Positions 16,030 through 23,102 of a DNA stretch of 23,275 nucleotides are shown here, one piece after another (position 1 is the first letter of the stretch; every line of letters begins with the position of its first letter). Below the pieces are notes generated by a model that did no database searches, was not told the origin of the DNA, and saw only the letters and a list, made by a program, of their open reading frames with translations. The DNA is taken from NCBI GenBank assembly GCA_046538945.1, contig JBKHHW010000040.1, positions 1 through 23,275 on the forward strand. The letters are read 5' to 3'. Source of the stretch: JAEZKC01 sp046538945. Lineage in GTDB: Bacteria; Fibrobacterota; Chitinivibrionia; Chitinivibrionales; Chitinispirillaceae. The position numbers were made by a program, and so were the translations under genes.

Positions 16030-16953
16030 GTGCTTTTTTCTGTTGTGATTCCTACTTGTAACAGAAGCTCATATCTTGAGCGATGTATCCATTCTTTGAT
16101 TAAGGAAATACATTCAGGCAAAAACATCGAAGTGTTTGTTGTCGATGATGGGTCAAGTGAAGATGAACGGAAGAGAAATCGGGAAATATGTTCCGGAGTT
16201 GGGGTGCACTACATTATGATTCCCAACAAGGGACCCGGTCCAGCCCGCAATGCCGGTATTAAAAGAAGTAAAGGTGAATGGGTCGTTTTTTTGGATGATG
16301 ACGTTGAAGTCGTTAAGGGATGGTACGGCAGCCTTGAAAAATCAGTGCGGAATGTTGCCACAGAGGTAATCGGATTGGAAGGGGTGGTCATACCTACCGG
16401 TAACGGTGTATGGGATCGGGAGGTTCAGAATCTGAATGGAAACCTGTATCTCACGTGTCACATGATTTACAGAAGGTCGATTCTAAAACAGGTCGGAGGT
16501 TTTTCTGAAAGCGAGACTTTTAGAAAGGCGGAAGATCATTTTCTGGCAGCTCGGATGTTGCAAAAGGGGCGGGTGGTTTTTTTGCCGGAACTGAAAGTCA
16601 TGCACCTGCCGAGAACTGTCCCGTTGTGCAGATATCTTTTCGGGGCTTTCGGGAGAATGGATAGTATTCTGATTGCTGAAGAGGATTTTTTCCTGAAAGA
16701 GCCGGTAATGTACCGTTACTTTCGCTATGCAGATACGTTCTGGGGAACGTACCGCTCCAAACTTTTTTTGCATCTGGTAAGTTCTCTCCGTCGCAGGGAT
16801 CTCAGGCGACTTCTCTCTCATCCTATTCAGACACTTTTTCTGACAATCTCTCTCATAGTAGAGCAGCTTCGGGCCTGGATGCTTCTTCCAGGCTATTTGT
16901 TCAGGTACAGGGATTCTTTGCTGAAACAGACGACCAAAAAAGGGGACTTCTGA
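16030..16953 (+). CDS. Family 2 glycosyltransferase
   Basis: 307 aa, GTG start with GGGAG about 7 nt upstream, 3 nt after the previous stop. The GT-A fold is clear: FSVVIPTCNRSSYLERCI, FVVDDGSSEDE, GPGPARNAGI and VFLDDDVEV (metal-binding Asp89-91). An acidic EDHFLAARML segment stands at the usual catalytic-base region. The C-terminal 100 residues are basic and hydrophobic and could hold the protein at the membrane. It shares a 1-nt stop/start overlap (TGATG) with the next gene. Confidence 0.9.
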   Translation: MLFSVVIPTCNRSSYLERCIHSLIKEIHSGKNIEVFVVDDGSSEDERKRNREICSGVGVHYIMIPNKGPGPARNAGIKRSKGEWVVFLDDDVEVVKGWYGSLEKSVRNVATEVIGLEGVVIPTGNGVWDREVQNLNGNLYLTCHMIYRRSILKQVGGFSESETFRKAEDHFLAARMLQKGRVVFLPELKVMHLPRTVPLCRYLFGAFGRMDSILIAEEDFFLKEPVMYRYFRYADTFWGTYRSKLFLHLVSSLRRRDLRRLLSHPIQTLFLTISLIVEQLRAWMLLPGYLFRYRDSLLKQTTKKGDF

Positions 16954-17888
16954 TGTCATCCGCTCAGGTATCGGTAGTGATAGCTTCCCACAGGCCAAAT
17001 TACATCAGAGAGGCGGTTTCGGCGGTTGACAGATCCGCGACAGCGAGCGGTCTTGGGGTTCAGACGATCGTTGTCGCTGATTATGATGTGACTCAGTTCA
17101 GCGATTCGGGAGCGGAATGGTATTTTATCGATGACCGCAGTATCAGCGCAAAGAGAAATCTTGGCGTAAACAAGGCTGAGGCTTCAATCATTGCGTTTGT
17201 GGATGATGACTGCAAAGTGGATGAAAGCTGGATCAGCACCGGGTACCGCTTTCTTTCTGACAATCCGCGGGTTGCGGCAGTGGAAGGCAAGACAACAGTG
17301 GAGACTCCCGGCTACGCTCCCGGGATGATCAGGGAGTATCGTCGTCTGGAAAAACCGGGTTACAGGACCAACAACATCTTCTATCGAAAGAATTCCTTTG
17401 TTGATGCCGGGGGGTTCGATACCAGGTTCACTGTTCAGAGAGAGGATCTGGATCTGGCTTTCACGATTCTGTCTCGGGGTGAGTGCATTGCCTACTGTGA
17501 GGATATGAAAGTACTTCACCGTTTTAGAGAGAACGAGTGGTGGGATCTTTTGAAAAACGGAATCAACCGCAGGTTCGATCCGCTACTTTTCAGAAAACAC
17601 CCCCGAATGTATAGAGAAACGGTAAAGTCTCCCATTCCTGGGAGTATTTTTCTCCTTCTGATTGCTCATCTTCTGGTACTTGCGAACCCGGGAACGGTTC
17701 TTTTTTATCCTGCGTTGTTCTTTGACATAGCACTTACTGTCGTGCTTGCAGCCAGAAGAAGCGGAGCGGGAAAAATCGGGGCCCGAAGATTTCTTCCCGA
17801 GCTTTTTTGTGTTGCTCTGGCGCCCTTTGTGTTTTTCTTTTCTCTTGTGTATGGAAGTTTCAAATTCGGAAAACTGCTTATCATATGA
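16953..17888 (+). CDS. Family 2 glycosyltransferase with C-terminal membrane helices
   Basis: 311 aa, ATG with AGGGGA 7 nt upstream and overlapping the previous stop by 1 nt. GT-A motifs are VSVVIASHRP, ISAKRNLGV, AFVDDDCKV (Asp84-86) and REDLDLAFTI, with an acidic residue pair where the catalytic base is expected. After about residue 225 there are hydrophobic segments (FLLLIAHLLVL and FFDIALTVVLAA, then FCVALAPFVFFFSLVYG), which would anchor it in the inner membrane. The end overlaps the next gene by 4 nt. The substrate is unknown; the location suits lipid-linked repeat-unit synthesis. Confidence 0.9.
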   Translation: MSSAQVSVVIASHRPNYIREAVSAVDRSATASGLGVQTIVVADYDVTQFSDSGAEWYFIDDRSISAKRNLGVNKAEASIIAFVDDDCKVDESWISTGYRFLSDNPRVAAVEGKTTVETPGYAPGMIREYRRLEKPGYRTNNIFYRKNSFVDAGGFDTRFTVQREDLDLAFTILSRGECIAYCEDMKVLHRFRENEWWDLLKNGINRRFDPLLFRKHPRMYRETVKSPIPGSIFLLLIAHLLVLANPGTVLFYPALFFDIALTVVLAARRSGAGKIGARRFLPELFCVALAPFVFFFSLVYGSFKFGKLLII

Positions 17889-18910
17889 AAATTGCATTCT
17901 TCACAAAGCAGCTGCCTTCAGATGAACCAAACGGGGTGTCGGTTCAGGTGCACAGGCTTGCTGAGGCCCTGACCTCTCTGGGGCACCATGTCGTCTGTTT
18001 CAGTTTCAGTCCCAAGCCTGCAGGGGCAAAGTACGAGCACTGTCTTTTGCAGTGGGGAGGAGGAGGCGCTGTATACAAAAAGTTTGCCCCGGGTCTTATG
18101 TTCCGGAAAATCGATACGGAAGGTTTCGACATACTGCATTACCACGGGGATGATTATCTCTGCACAGGGGCTCACAACAGGGTTAGAACATTCTACGGTT
18201 CTGCACTCTTTGAGGCGATACATTCCTCGAAAGTGAAGAGGTTTCTGTATCAGTCACTTTTCTATGTTTTTGAACTCGCATCCTGCATGAGAAAGGGTAC
18301 GAAGGTGGGTATCAGCCAAAACACCTGCCGGGTTCTTCCCTTCGTGCGCACAGATATTCCCTGCAGTGTCCCGCTTGGATTGTACGCTCCGGGAAAAAGG
18401 AAATCGGAAACTCCCTCGATTCTCTTTGTCGGTGGAATAAATAACCGGAAGAGAGGTCATCTGGTTCTGGAAGCGTTTCAGAGGGAAATCCTCCCGGTCC
18501 ATCCCGATTGCGTTCTCTATGTGGTGGGACCCGAAAACTGTTCCGGGACAAATGTCATATATGAAGGTAAATTGACCCAAATCGAGCTCGTTTCGCTGTT
18601 TCAGAAGTGTTGGGTGTATTGTATGACCAGTTCCTATGAGGGCTTCGGCGTCCCTGCGATCGAGGCGATGGCTTGCGGTTCCTCAGTCGTGGCTGTACGG
18701 AACCCGGGTGTGCTGGAAATTATTCGGGATAAAGTGAACGGAATGCTCTGTTCGGATCATGACTTCGGCCGTAAAGTCAATGAAGTGATTGCTGATCGTG
18801 GCCTCCGATCGACTTTAGTACATAACGGTCTTGAAGCAGTGAAGAGGTACGACTCGGAAAAAGTGGCCAGAGAATATGAGAAGGTCTACTTTGAAATTCT
18901 GAAAAGCTGA
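17885..18910 (+). CDS. Family 4 glycosyltransferase, last gene of the cluster
   Basis: 341 aa. ATG 17885 overlaps the upstream stop (ATGA) and begins at once with the GT-B strand KIAFFTKQLP; the open frame further upstream lies inside the previous gene. The N-domain has NGVSVQVHRLAEAL (Gly loop) and LHYHGDDY. The donor domain begins near SILFVGGINNRKRG, and EGFGVPAIE (Glu252, Glu260) is a perfect EX7E followed by AMACGSSVVAV. It closes the overlapping series of six glycosyltransferases. I see no convincing terminator in the 180 nt after it, only short AT-rich inverted repeats. Confidence 0.9.
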   Translation: MKIAFFTKQLPSDEPNGVSVQVHRLAEALTSLGHHVVCFSFSPKPAGAKYEHCLLQWGGGGAVYKKFAPGLMFRKIDTEGFDILHYHGDDYLCTGAHNRVRTFYGSALFEAIHSSKVKRFLYQSLFYVFELASCMRKGTKVGISQNTCRVLPFVRTDIPCSVPLGLYAPGKRKSETPSILFVGGINNRKRGHLVLEAFQREILPVHPDCVLYVVGPENCSGTNVIYEGKLTQIELVSLFQKCWVYCMTSSYEGFGVPAIEAMACGSSVVAVRNPGVLEIIRDKVNGMLCSDHDFGRKVNEVIADRGLRSTLVHNGLEAVKRYDSEKVAREYEKVYFEILKS

Positions 18911-19008
18911 ATAGAATCAATACTACTGTATTCTCTCTCCCTGGTGTTTATCTGCAGGTGCCTGCTGTCCTGTCGCTTCATGATGTCCGGCCGGACCCGG
19001 AACTATCC

Positions 19009-19036
19009 TTGTAAAGAGAATGGCATGATTTATGCT
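19009..19036 (+). promoter_or_regulatory. Weak promoter candidate before the 77-aa exported protein
   Basis: TTGTAA (19009-19014) and TATGCT (19031-19036) are 16 nt apart in the 182-nt gap after the glycosyltransferases. The match is only moderate. The gap also has a short perfect palindrome (TCCGGCCGGA, 18986-18995) of unknown meaning. Confidence 0.25.
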
Positions 19037-19092
19037 TTTTCCTACCGGATCGAAATCATTTGCGCCAAACCGGTTACAAGGAGGGAGTTCTC

Positions 19093-19326
19093 ATGAAGTG
19101 GGTAGCACTGATTTTCATTTTGTTTACAATAAGTTATGCTGCATCGGAGAGGGCACTTCCTGATGATGAGAAGCCGGTTTCGGTACTGTCGGAAAAACCA
19201 GTTTGCATCGCAGCACCTCGGAAAGGAGAGCAGAAACCTTCGGTTCCTCAGCCGACTTCACTGTATCTGGTTTCGGCCGGGGTGGCGGGACTGGCGGTTC
19301 TGAGTGCCAGGAAAATCAGAAAATAG
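19093..19326 (+). CDS. Small exported protein with a PEP-CTERM-like tail
   Basis: 77 aa. ATG 19093 has AGGAGG 8 nt upstream, better than the earlier in-frame start. Residues 1-17 form a signal peptide ending SYA. A short Lys/Pro-rich mature part follows (about 18-50). The end is VPQP (51-54), a hydrophobic helix (about 57-70, with SAGVAGLAVL) and a basic tail (ARKIRK). This order of Pro motif, Gly/Ala/Leu-rich helix and Arg/Lys cluster is that of PEP-CTERM proteins, which exosortases process in bacteria with exopolysaccharide loci; here Gln replaces the Glu of PEP. No exosortase is in the window. Alternatively it is simply a bitopic membrane protein. Confidence 0.65.
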   Translation: MKWVALIFILFTISYAASERALPDDEKPVSVLSEKPVCIAAPRKGEQKPSVPQPTSLYLVSAGVAGLAVLSARKIRK

Positions 19327-19350
19327 AAACTTTAAAAATGTGGAGGTTGC

Positions 19351-19809
19351 ATGGTAAGTCAGTTCGAGGTCACCGAACTTGCCCAGAGTCCGGCGCTTTC
19401 CATTTCCGCAAAGTGCCCCGTACAGACGCTGCCTTCTGTGATTGGCGAATCTTTAGGGAAAATGCGGACGTATCTGGATGAGATAGGGGAGAAGCCCGCC
19501 GGGCCTCCGTATCTGCTTTACTTCAATCAGGACATGCAGAATCTGGATGTGGAGATCGGCCTTCCGGTAAGAAAAGCACTCAGGGGATTGGATGAAATCG
19601 AATCCAATATGACACTGGGGGGATCGGTGGCAAGCTGTATCTATGAAGGACCTTATGAGGGGATGCAGTCAGCCTATGCACAACTGGAAGAATATCTGAA
19701 AAAGGAGCGGCTGACACCAAAGGGAATCGCTTGTGAAGTCTATCTCAACGACCCCGGCCAAACACCGCCGGAAAAGCTGCAGACCAGAATCATGTTTGCT
19801 CTGGCCTGA
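19351..19809 (+). CDS. GyrI-like effector-binding domain protein
   Basis: 152 aa, ATG with GGAGG just upstream and 24 nt after the preceding gene. It is a stand-alone GyrI/AraC-effector-binding-like fold, with no DNA-binding domain. The N-terminal strand FEVTELAQSPALSIS, the LYFNQDMQNLDVEIGLPV region, GSVASCIYEGPYEGMQSAYAQL and the C-terminal CEVYLNDPG (with the usual Glu) match the family pattern. Such proteins bind small hydrophobic or cationic molecules, and some hydrolyse or sequester them. The ligand is unknown. Confidence 0.8.
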   Translation: MVSQFEVTELAQSPALSISAKCPVQTLPSVIGESLGKMRTYLDEIGEKPAGPPYLLYFNQDMQNLDVEIGLPVRKALRGLDEIESNMTLGGSVASCIYEGPYEGMQSAYAQLEEYLKKERLTPKGIACEVYLNDPGQTPPEKLQTRIMFALA

Positions 19810-19903
19810 AGCTTTGACCCGGTAAATGGGTTTGTTCCCGGTTCTCCCGGATGTATTTTCATTTCTGCTTCTCACTATTTTCATTTTCGGGAGAATTTCT
19901 GCT

Positions 19904-20272
19904 TTGCAGACCTATTGCCTCGTTCGTCCGGAACATCTCAATCATCATGGCTACCTTTTCGGCGGGCAGCTTCTGCGTTGGGCCGATGAGTTCGCCTGGC
20001 TTGCCGCGTCGAAGGATTTCACCGGAAAAGTGTTGGTGACCAGGGCCATGGATTCTTCGGAGTTCAGAAAGCGGGTGGTGAACGGCGCCATACTCCGTTT
20101 TTCAATAGAACAGAAGAAACTAGGTGAGAGCTCCGTTACCTACAGTGTGGAAGTGTATGCCGATGAGCCCGGCAGCAGAGTCGAAGTGGCCGTTTTCTGC
20201 ACCTGCGTCACATTTGTGGCTGTAGATGAACAGGGGCGCAAAACACGTCTGACCGGGCGGCCCCGGCTCTGA
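19904..20272 (+). CDS. Acyl-CoA thioesterase, hotdog fold
   Basis: 122 aa from TTG 19904, which has GGGAG about 10 nt upstream and yields the normal family N-terminus (QTYCLVRPEHLNHHGYLFGG). An in-frame ATG at 19826 would add 26 residues that look like a signal peptide, which is unlikely for a cytoplasmic enzyme, so I prefer TTG. NHHGYLFGGQLLRWADEFAWLAA carries the conserved Asn, Gly-Gly and catalytic-type Asp of the YciA/BFIT group. Later strands (LRFSIEQKKLGESSVTYSVEVY, CTCVTFVAVD) complete the hotdog sheet. It should hydrolyse acyl-CoA thioesters; chain preference is unknown. Confidence 0.85.
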   Translation: MQTYCLVRPEHLNHHGYLFGGQLLRWADEFAWLAASKDFTGKVLVTRAMDSSEFRKRVVNGAILRFSIEQKKLGESSVTYSVEVYADEPGSRVEVAVFCTCVTFVAVDEQGRKTRLTGRPRL

Positions 20273-20427
20273 TTTTCCCCTCCTGGCTATAGTTTTCAAA
20301 TCCGGTTTTCCCTATTCTCCAGGGGCCCGGAATCCCATGATCGGTTGATCTGGAAACCTCCGGGGTGATTTTTTGATTTAGCAAAGATGTATCTCCGGGG
20401 AGAGCCCGACGCCAGGTCCGGCAATAA

Positions 20428-20445
20428 TAGTTGCGTACGCAACTA
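20428..20445. promoter_or_regulatory. MarR-type operator, 18-bp perfect palindrome
   Basis: TAGTTGCGTACGCAACTA is a perfect palindrome and has the size and symmetry of MarR-family boxes. It contains the -35 of the promoter listed next, 56 nt before an oxidoreductase gene that is followed by a marR gene. Binding there would block RNA polymerase, so the natural reading is autorepression of the pair. Confidence 0.75.
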
Positions 20446-20459
20446 ATTTGCTGTATATT
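20431..20459 (+). promoter_or_regulatory. Promoter of the oxidoreductase-marR operon
   Basis: TTGCGT (20431-20436) lies inside the palindrome and TATATT (20454-20459) follows after exactly 17 nt. The ribosome site AGGAGG (20489-20494) and the GTG start come 30-42 nt further on. Confidence 0.6.
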
Positions 20460-20500
20460 TACGGTGGCAGCATTTCGTAACATTATTCAGGAGGTTTCAG

Positions 20501-21361
20501 GTGAAGAGCGGTAGAATTCTGGTTACGGGTGCAAGCGGCAATGTGGGTTCTGGAGTGTTTGCGCTTCTTGAGCAGGCCGGAGCGGATGTCCGGGCCGGCA
20601 GTTCGAATCCGGAGCGGGTGCGGTCAGGGAGAGAAAACGGGGAAAAGAGTGTGCATCTGGATCTTCTGGATCCGTCCACTTATTCATCAGCCCTCGAGGG
20701 GGTGGATAAGATTTTTTTCATTCGTCCGCCTTCAATATCAGATGTCAAAAAATATATAGCTCCGTTCATCAGATGTGCGGCCGACACCAAAGTCAAACAC
20801 ATTGTGTTCATGTCTCTTCAGGGCGTTGAGAAAAACAGCTTTGTTCCTCATCATGCCATAGAAAAGTGCATAGTGGAGAGTGAAATCCCCTATACGTTTC
20901 TGCGGCCGAGCTTTTTCATGCAGAACTTGTCGACAACTCACCGGGAAGAGATCCGGGACCGCAGTATGATTTTCGTTCCGGCGGGCAAGGGGAAGACCAG
21001 TTTCATAGATGCAAGGGACATTTCCGCGGTTGCCGCGAAAGTTCTCTGCGAAGAGGGGCATCAGTTCAAAGCCTACGAATTGACCGGAAAGGACAGTATC
21101 GGCTACGATGAAGCTGCTGAGATATTTTCGGAAGTACTGGGGAGAAGGATTGTGTATGCAGATCCCTCTCCTGTAAAATTTTACTTTGACAAGCGTAAAA
21201 GAGGGTTTGACCGGAGTTTTGTTTTAGTCATGATTGCACTGTATTCTGTGGCCAGATTCGGACTGGCGTCCCGCACGACAAAGGATACAGAGGGACTGCT
21301 GGGACGGGAGCCGATATCCTTTGCCCGGTTTGTGAGGGATCATAAGAGTGTGTGGCAGTAG
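20501..21361 (+). CDS. NmrA/QOR2-like NAD(P)-binding oxidoreductase
   Basis: 286 aa, GTG start with AGGAGG 6 nt upstream. RILVTGASGNVGSGVFALL is the dinucleotide-binding motif (GxxGxxG, Gly10/13/16), and IFFIRPPS, HIVFMSLQGVEKNSFVPHHAIEKCI, YTFLRPSFFMQN and FIDARDIS are typical of the NmrA-like atypical SDR group. Members include quinone oxidoreductase 2 and redox-sensing regulators. The usual SDR catalytic Tyr-x3-Lys is not evident; His-His-Ala-Ile-Glu-Lys stands there, as in the family. The gene is followed after 14 nt by marR, and both sit behind a palindromic operator, which suggests a small-molecule or electrophile response. Confidence 0.87.
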   Translation: MKSGRILVTGASGNVGSGVFALLEQAGADVRAGSSNPERVRSGRENGEKSVHLDLLDPSTYSSALEGVDKIFFIRPPSISDVKKYIAPFIRCAADTKVKHIVFMSLQGVEKNSFVPHHAIEKCIVESEIPYTFLRPSFFMQNLSTTHREEIRDRSMIFVPAGKGKTSFIDARDISAVAAKVLCEEGHQFKAYELTGKDSIGYDEAAEIFSEVLGRRIVYADPSPVKFYFDKRKRGFDRSFVLVMIALYSVARFGLASRTTKDTEGLLGREPISFARFVRDHKSVWQ

Positions 21362-21375
21362 CAAAAGGAACAAAA

Positions 21376-21813
21376 ATGATGGATGAATCGAATACGGAGT
21401 CGATGGGCGTTCTTGTCTCGATGATACACAGGCTGGGTTCCGTTTTCCTTAATGATGCTTTGGCCGGTTGGAATGTAGGAGCCGGACAGCATGCGTTTCT
21501 TCTGGCTCTGGCTGATAATGAGGGGATCACTCAGGATGGGTTGGCAAAAATTTTCCGGGTGGATAAGGCCACTGTGGCCAGAGGTCTGTCGAAGCTGGAA
21601 TCGCAAGGGTATGTGGTACGGGTGCCCGATCCCCGGGACAGGCGTTCTTACCTAATCGAGGTGACCCAAAAGGGAAAGGAGCTCTGTCCTGAAATCAGAT
21701 CGATTCTAGACACGTGGGAAAATCACCTCACCTGCGGTCTGAGTGGTACTGAAAAGGAGCAGTTCAGGAAACTCCTTTTCAGGGTTGCCCGGAATGCGGG
21801 GGAGAGGGTATGA
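21376..21813 (+). CDS. MarR-family transcriptional regulator
   Basis: 145 aa. ATG 21376 is preferred over an upstream in-frame GTG (21352), which lies inside the oxidoreductase gene; AAGGA is about 7 nt before the ATG. The winged helix-turn-helix is clear: GITQDGLAKIFRVDKATVARGLSKLESQGYV (about 50-80), then the wing PDPRDRRSYLIEVTQKGKEL. Flanking helices (1-45 and 105-145) would form the dimer. Cys104 and Cys120 are present, but I cannot say they sense oxidants. It most likely represses its own operon through the palindrome at 20428-20445. Confidence 0.92.
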   Translation: MMDESNTESMGVLVSMIHRLGSVFLNDALAGWNVGAGQHAFLLALADNEGITQDGLAKIFRVDKATVARGLSKLESQGYVVRVPDPRDRRSYLIEVTQKGKELCPEIRSILDTWENHLTCGLSGTEKEQFRKLLFRVARNAGERV

Positions 21814-21818
21814 ACAAT

Positions 21819-22259
21819 TCACCGAACATTCTGCTGATCGTGTCTGTATAGTAGATCCCGGCACTCTGAAATGTAAGCGCTGTCATGCTTCCGAAAGCCT
21901 ATCTTCGGATAATACCCTGTGGCTTTCGGTGCAGCCAGCAGAATGACTTTGCACATCGGATCAAGCTGCAGAGCAGTCCTTCTGACAAGCTCTTTTCCAA
22001 TCCCGCGTGATTGGAACTGGATGTCAACCGCAAGATCGGACAGATAGCAGCAGAAACCGAAATCTGTCAAAGATCTGGCTATTCCAACAAGAACATCTTC
22101 TTTCCATGCGGTTATGGTCAGGTTGGCATTTTTCAGCATTTTTCCGATGCAGTTTGGATCATGCACCGGCCTGCGTTGGGACAGCGTTGACCTGAGAAGC
22201 AGGTCGGTGAACTGTTCAGGGGAGACAGGGGCATTGACAATGAATCTGAAATCCGGCAT
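21819..22259 (-). CDS. GNAT-family N-acetyltransferase
   Basis: 146 aa from the ATG at 22257-22259, with AGG about 7 nt upstream on the minus strand; starts at 22298 (ATG) or 22304 (TTG) would add 13-15 residues but lengthen the protein beyond what I expect. The family core is FRFIVNAPVSPEQF, RRPVHD, LTITAWKEDVLVGIARSLTDFG, CCYLSDLAVDIQFQSRGIGKELV (acetyl-CoA loop QSRGIGKEL), then ILLAAPKATGYYPKIGFRKH. It is a small cytoplasmic acetyltransferase of unknown substrate. It converges with marR with only 5 nt between the stops. Confidence 0.88.
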   Translation of the reverse strand: MPDFRFIVNAPVSPEQFTDLLLRSTLSQRRPVHDPNCIGKMLKNANLTITAWKEDVLVGIARSLTDFGFCCYLSDLAVDIQFQSRGIGKELVRRTALQLDPMCKVILLAAPKATGYYPKIGFRKHDSAYISECRDLLYRHDQQNVR

Positions 22260-22339
22260 ATTCCAACCTGGCGTGGTATCGAAGAATGGTACTGTCATGC
22301 TCAAAATAATTTATTCAGAACGGATGAAAGGCACGATTT

Positions 22340-22368
22340 TTGCGATTTCAGAGTAGCTGACCTATTTA
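22340..22368 (+). promoter_or_regulatory. Promoter of the FKBP gene
   Basis: TTGCGA (22340-22345) and TATTTA (22363-22368) are 17 nt apart, about 30 nt before the FKBP start codon, in the gap between the divergent acetyltransferase and FKBP genes. Confidence 0.5.
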
Positions 22369-22398
22369 TCCGTTTAATGAACCTGGAAAGGAGAAGTG

Positions 22399-22833
22399 AT
22401 GGAAGAGAAGAAAGTAGAAAACGGCAGCACCATAAAGGTCGACTTCACCATAAAGCTGGATAACGGAACCGTTGTGGGATCCACCAAGGACGAGGAGCCG
22501 GTTCAGTTCACGGTGGGAAAGCAGGAAGTGATTCCGGGGCTGGACCGGGGGGTTGTAGGGATGGAGAAGGGGGAGATGCGCTCCATCGAGCTGCCCTCAA
22601 AGGAGGCTTACGGCCCCCGCATGGACGAGCTGGTGCAGGATGTGACCAGAAATCATCTTCCCAAGGATTTTGACCCTCAGGTGGGGCAGGTTCTTGAGAT
22701 GACCGATGAGGGGGGAGATTCCATGACCGCCATGGTGGTGAATGTCGATGAGCAGAAGATAAAAATCGATGCAAACCACCCCCTTGCCGGCAAGAATCTG
22801 GTAATGGATGTTACTGTGGTGGAAATACAATAG
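22399..22833 (+). CDS. SlyD-like FKBP peptidyl-prolyl isomerase
   Basis: 144 aa; ATG 22399 has AGGAG 5 nt upstream, better than the GTG one codon earlier. The FKBP core starts with STIKVDFTIKLDNGTVVGST and includes FTVGKQEVIPGLDRGVVGM and SKEAYGPRMD. The insert-in-flap domain follows (residues about 75-125, with GQVLEMTDEGG), and the fold closes with HPLAGKNLVMDVTVVEIQ. The His-rich metal tail of E. coli SlyD is absent. It catalyses Xaa-Pro isomerisation and likely acts as a chaperone in the cytoplasm. Its third positions are richer in G and C than those of the glycosyltransferases, which suggests high expression. It has its own promoter and terminator. Confidence 0.94.
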   Translation: MEEKKVENGSTIKVDFTIKLDNGTVVGSTKDEEPVQFTVGKQEVIPGLDRGVVGMEKGEMRSIELPSKEAYGPRMDELVQDVTRNHLPKDFDPQVGQVLEMTDEGGDSMTAMVVNVDEQKIKIDANHPLAGKNLVMDVTVVEIQ

Positions 22834-22841
22834 AATGTTTC

Positions 22842-22868
22842 AGGGGGCAGACGCCCCCTTGTTTTTTT
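22842..22868 (+). terminator. Rho-independent terminator of the FKBP gene
   Basis: AGGGGGC (22842-22848) pairs perfectly with GCCCCCT (22853-22859) around an AGAC loop, followed by TTGTTTTTTT. It starts 8 nt after the FKBP stop. This is the strongest intrinsic terminator in the window. Confidence 0.93.
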
Positions 22869-22919
22869 CAGTTCGCCGTAGTCGAAGTATATTCCGTGCC
22901 TCTTTCCGTTCATACTGAG

Positions 22920-22944
22920 TCCCGACATCGCAGGCTTGTCGGGA
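22920..22944. repeat. Inverted repeat in the gap after the FKBP terminator
   Basis: TCCCGACA (22920-22927) and TGTCGGGA (22937-22944) are perfect arms around a 9-nt spacer. No T-run follows on either strand, so it is not a plain terminator. It sits in a stretch (about 22870-22980) with no convincing gene that may be a dispersed intergenic repeat. Confidence 0.6.
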
Positions 22945-23017
22945 TCCTCAAGTTGAAGTACAATCCTTAACATACCCTCCTTTCCCTCCCCGGTCTGTGA
23001 TTGTATTTTATCCCTGT

Positions 23018-23066
23018 CCGGCGGCAAAAATAAAAATCCGCCGGCATCCGTATAACTCGGATACGG
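23018..23066. repeat. Two adjacent inverted repeats before the DUF493 gene
   Basis: CCGGCGG (23018-23024) pairs with CCGCCGG (23038-23044) around an A-rich 13-nt loop. Immediately after, CCGTAT (23048-23053) pairs with ATACGG (23061-23066) around 7 nt. Both lie in the 5' region of the gene starting at 23103 and could form leader structures; no known riboswitch consensus is recognised. Confidence 0.55.
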
Positions 23067-23102
23067 TTATGTTCTATCACAAAAATTAAGAAGGAAATAA
23101 AC

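Noticed and set aside
18914..18935. AT-rich inverted repeat (AATAC/GTATT) after the last glycosyltransferase as a terminator
   Set aside because: The stem has only 5 bp and no T-run follows.
18986..18995. Perfect 10-bp palindrome TCCGGCCGGA after the glycosyltransferase cluster
   Set aside because: It is too short to mean much alone, and no second copy or promoter element overlaps it.
20356..20376. Small hairpin followed by ATTTTTT in the gap after the thioesterase
   Set aside because: The stem is only 4 bp including a G-T wobble, with a 3-nt loop; too weak to call a terminator.
20358..20400. CTCCGGGG occurring twice, 35 nt apart
   Set aside because: An 8-nt direct repeat in a GC-moderate gap can easily be chance; no other features support an operator.
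20208..20483. Minus-strand open frame of 91 codons in the gap before the oxidoreductase gene
   Set aside because: It covers the promoter and operator of the plus-strand operon, has no recognisable motif, and extends into the thioesterase gene.
22677..23027. Minus-strand open frame of 116 codons across the FKBP end and the following gap
   Set aside because: It runs through the FKBP gene and its terminator, and the only orderly part matches intergenic repeat-like DNA. No family is recognised.
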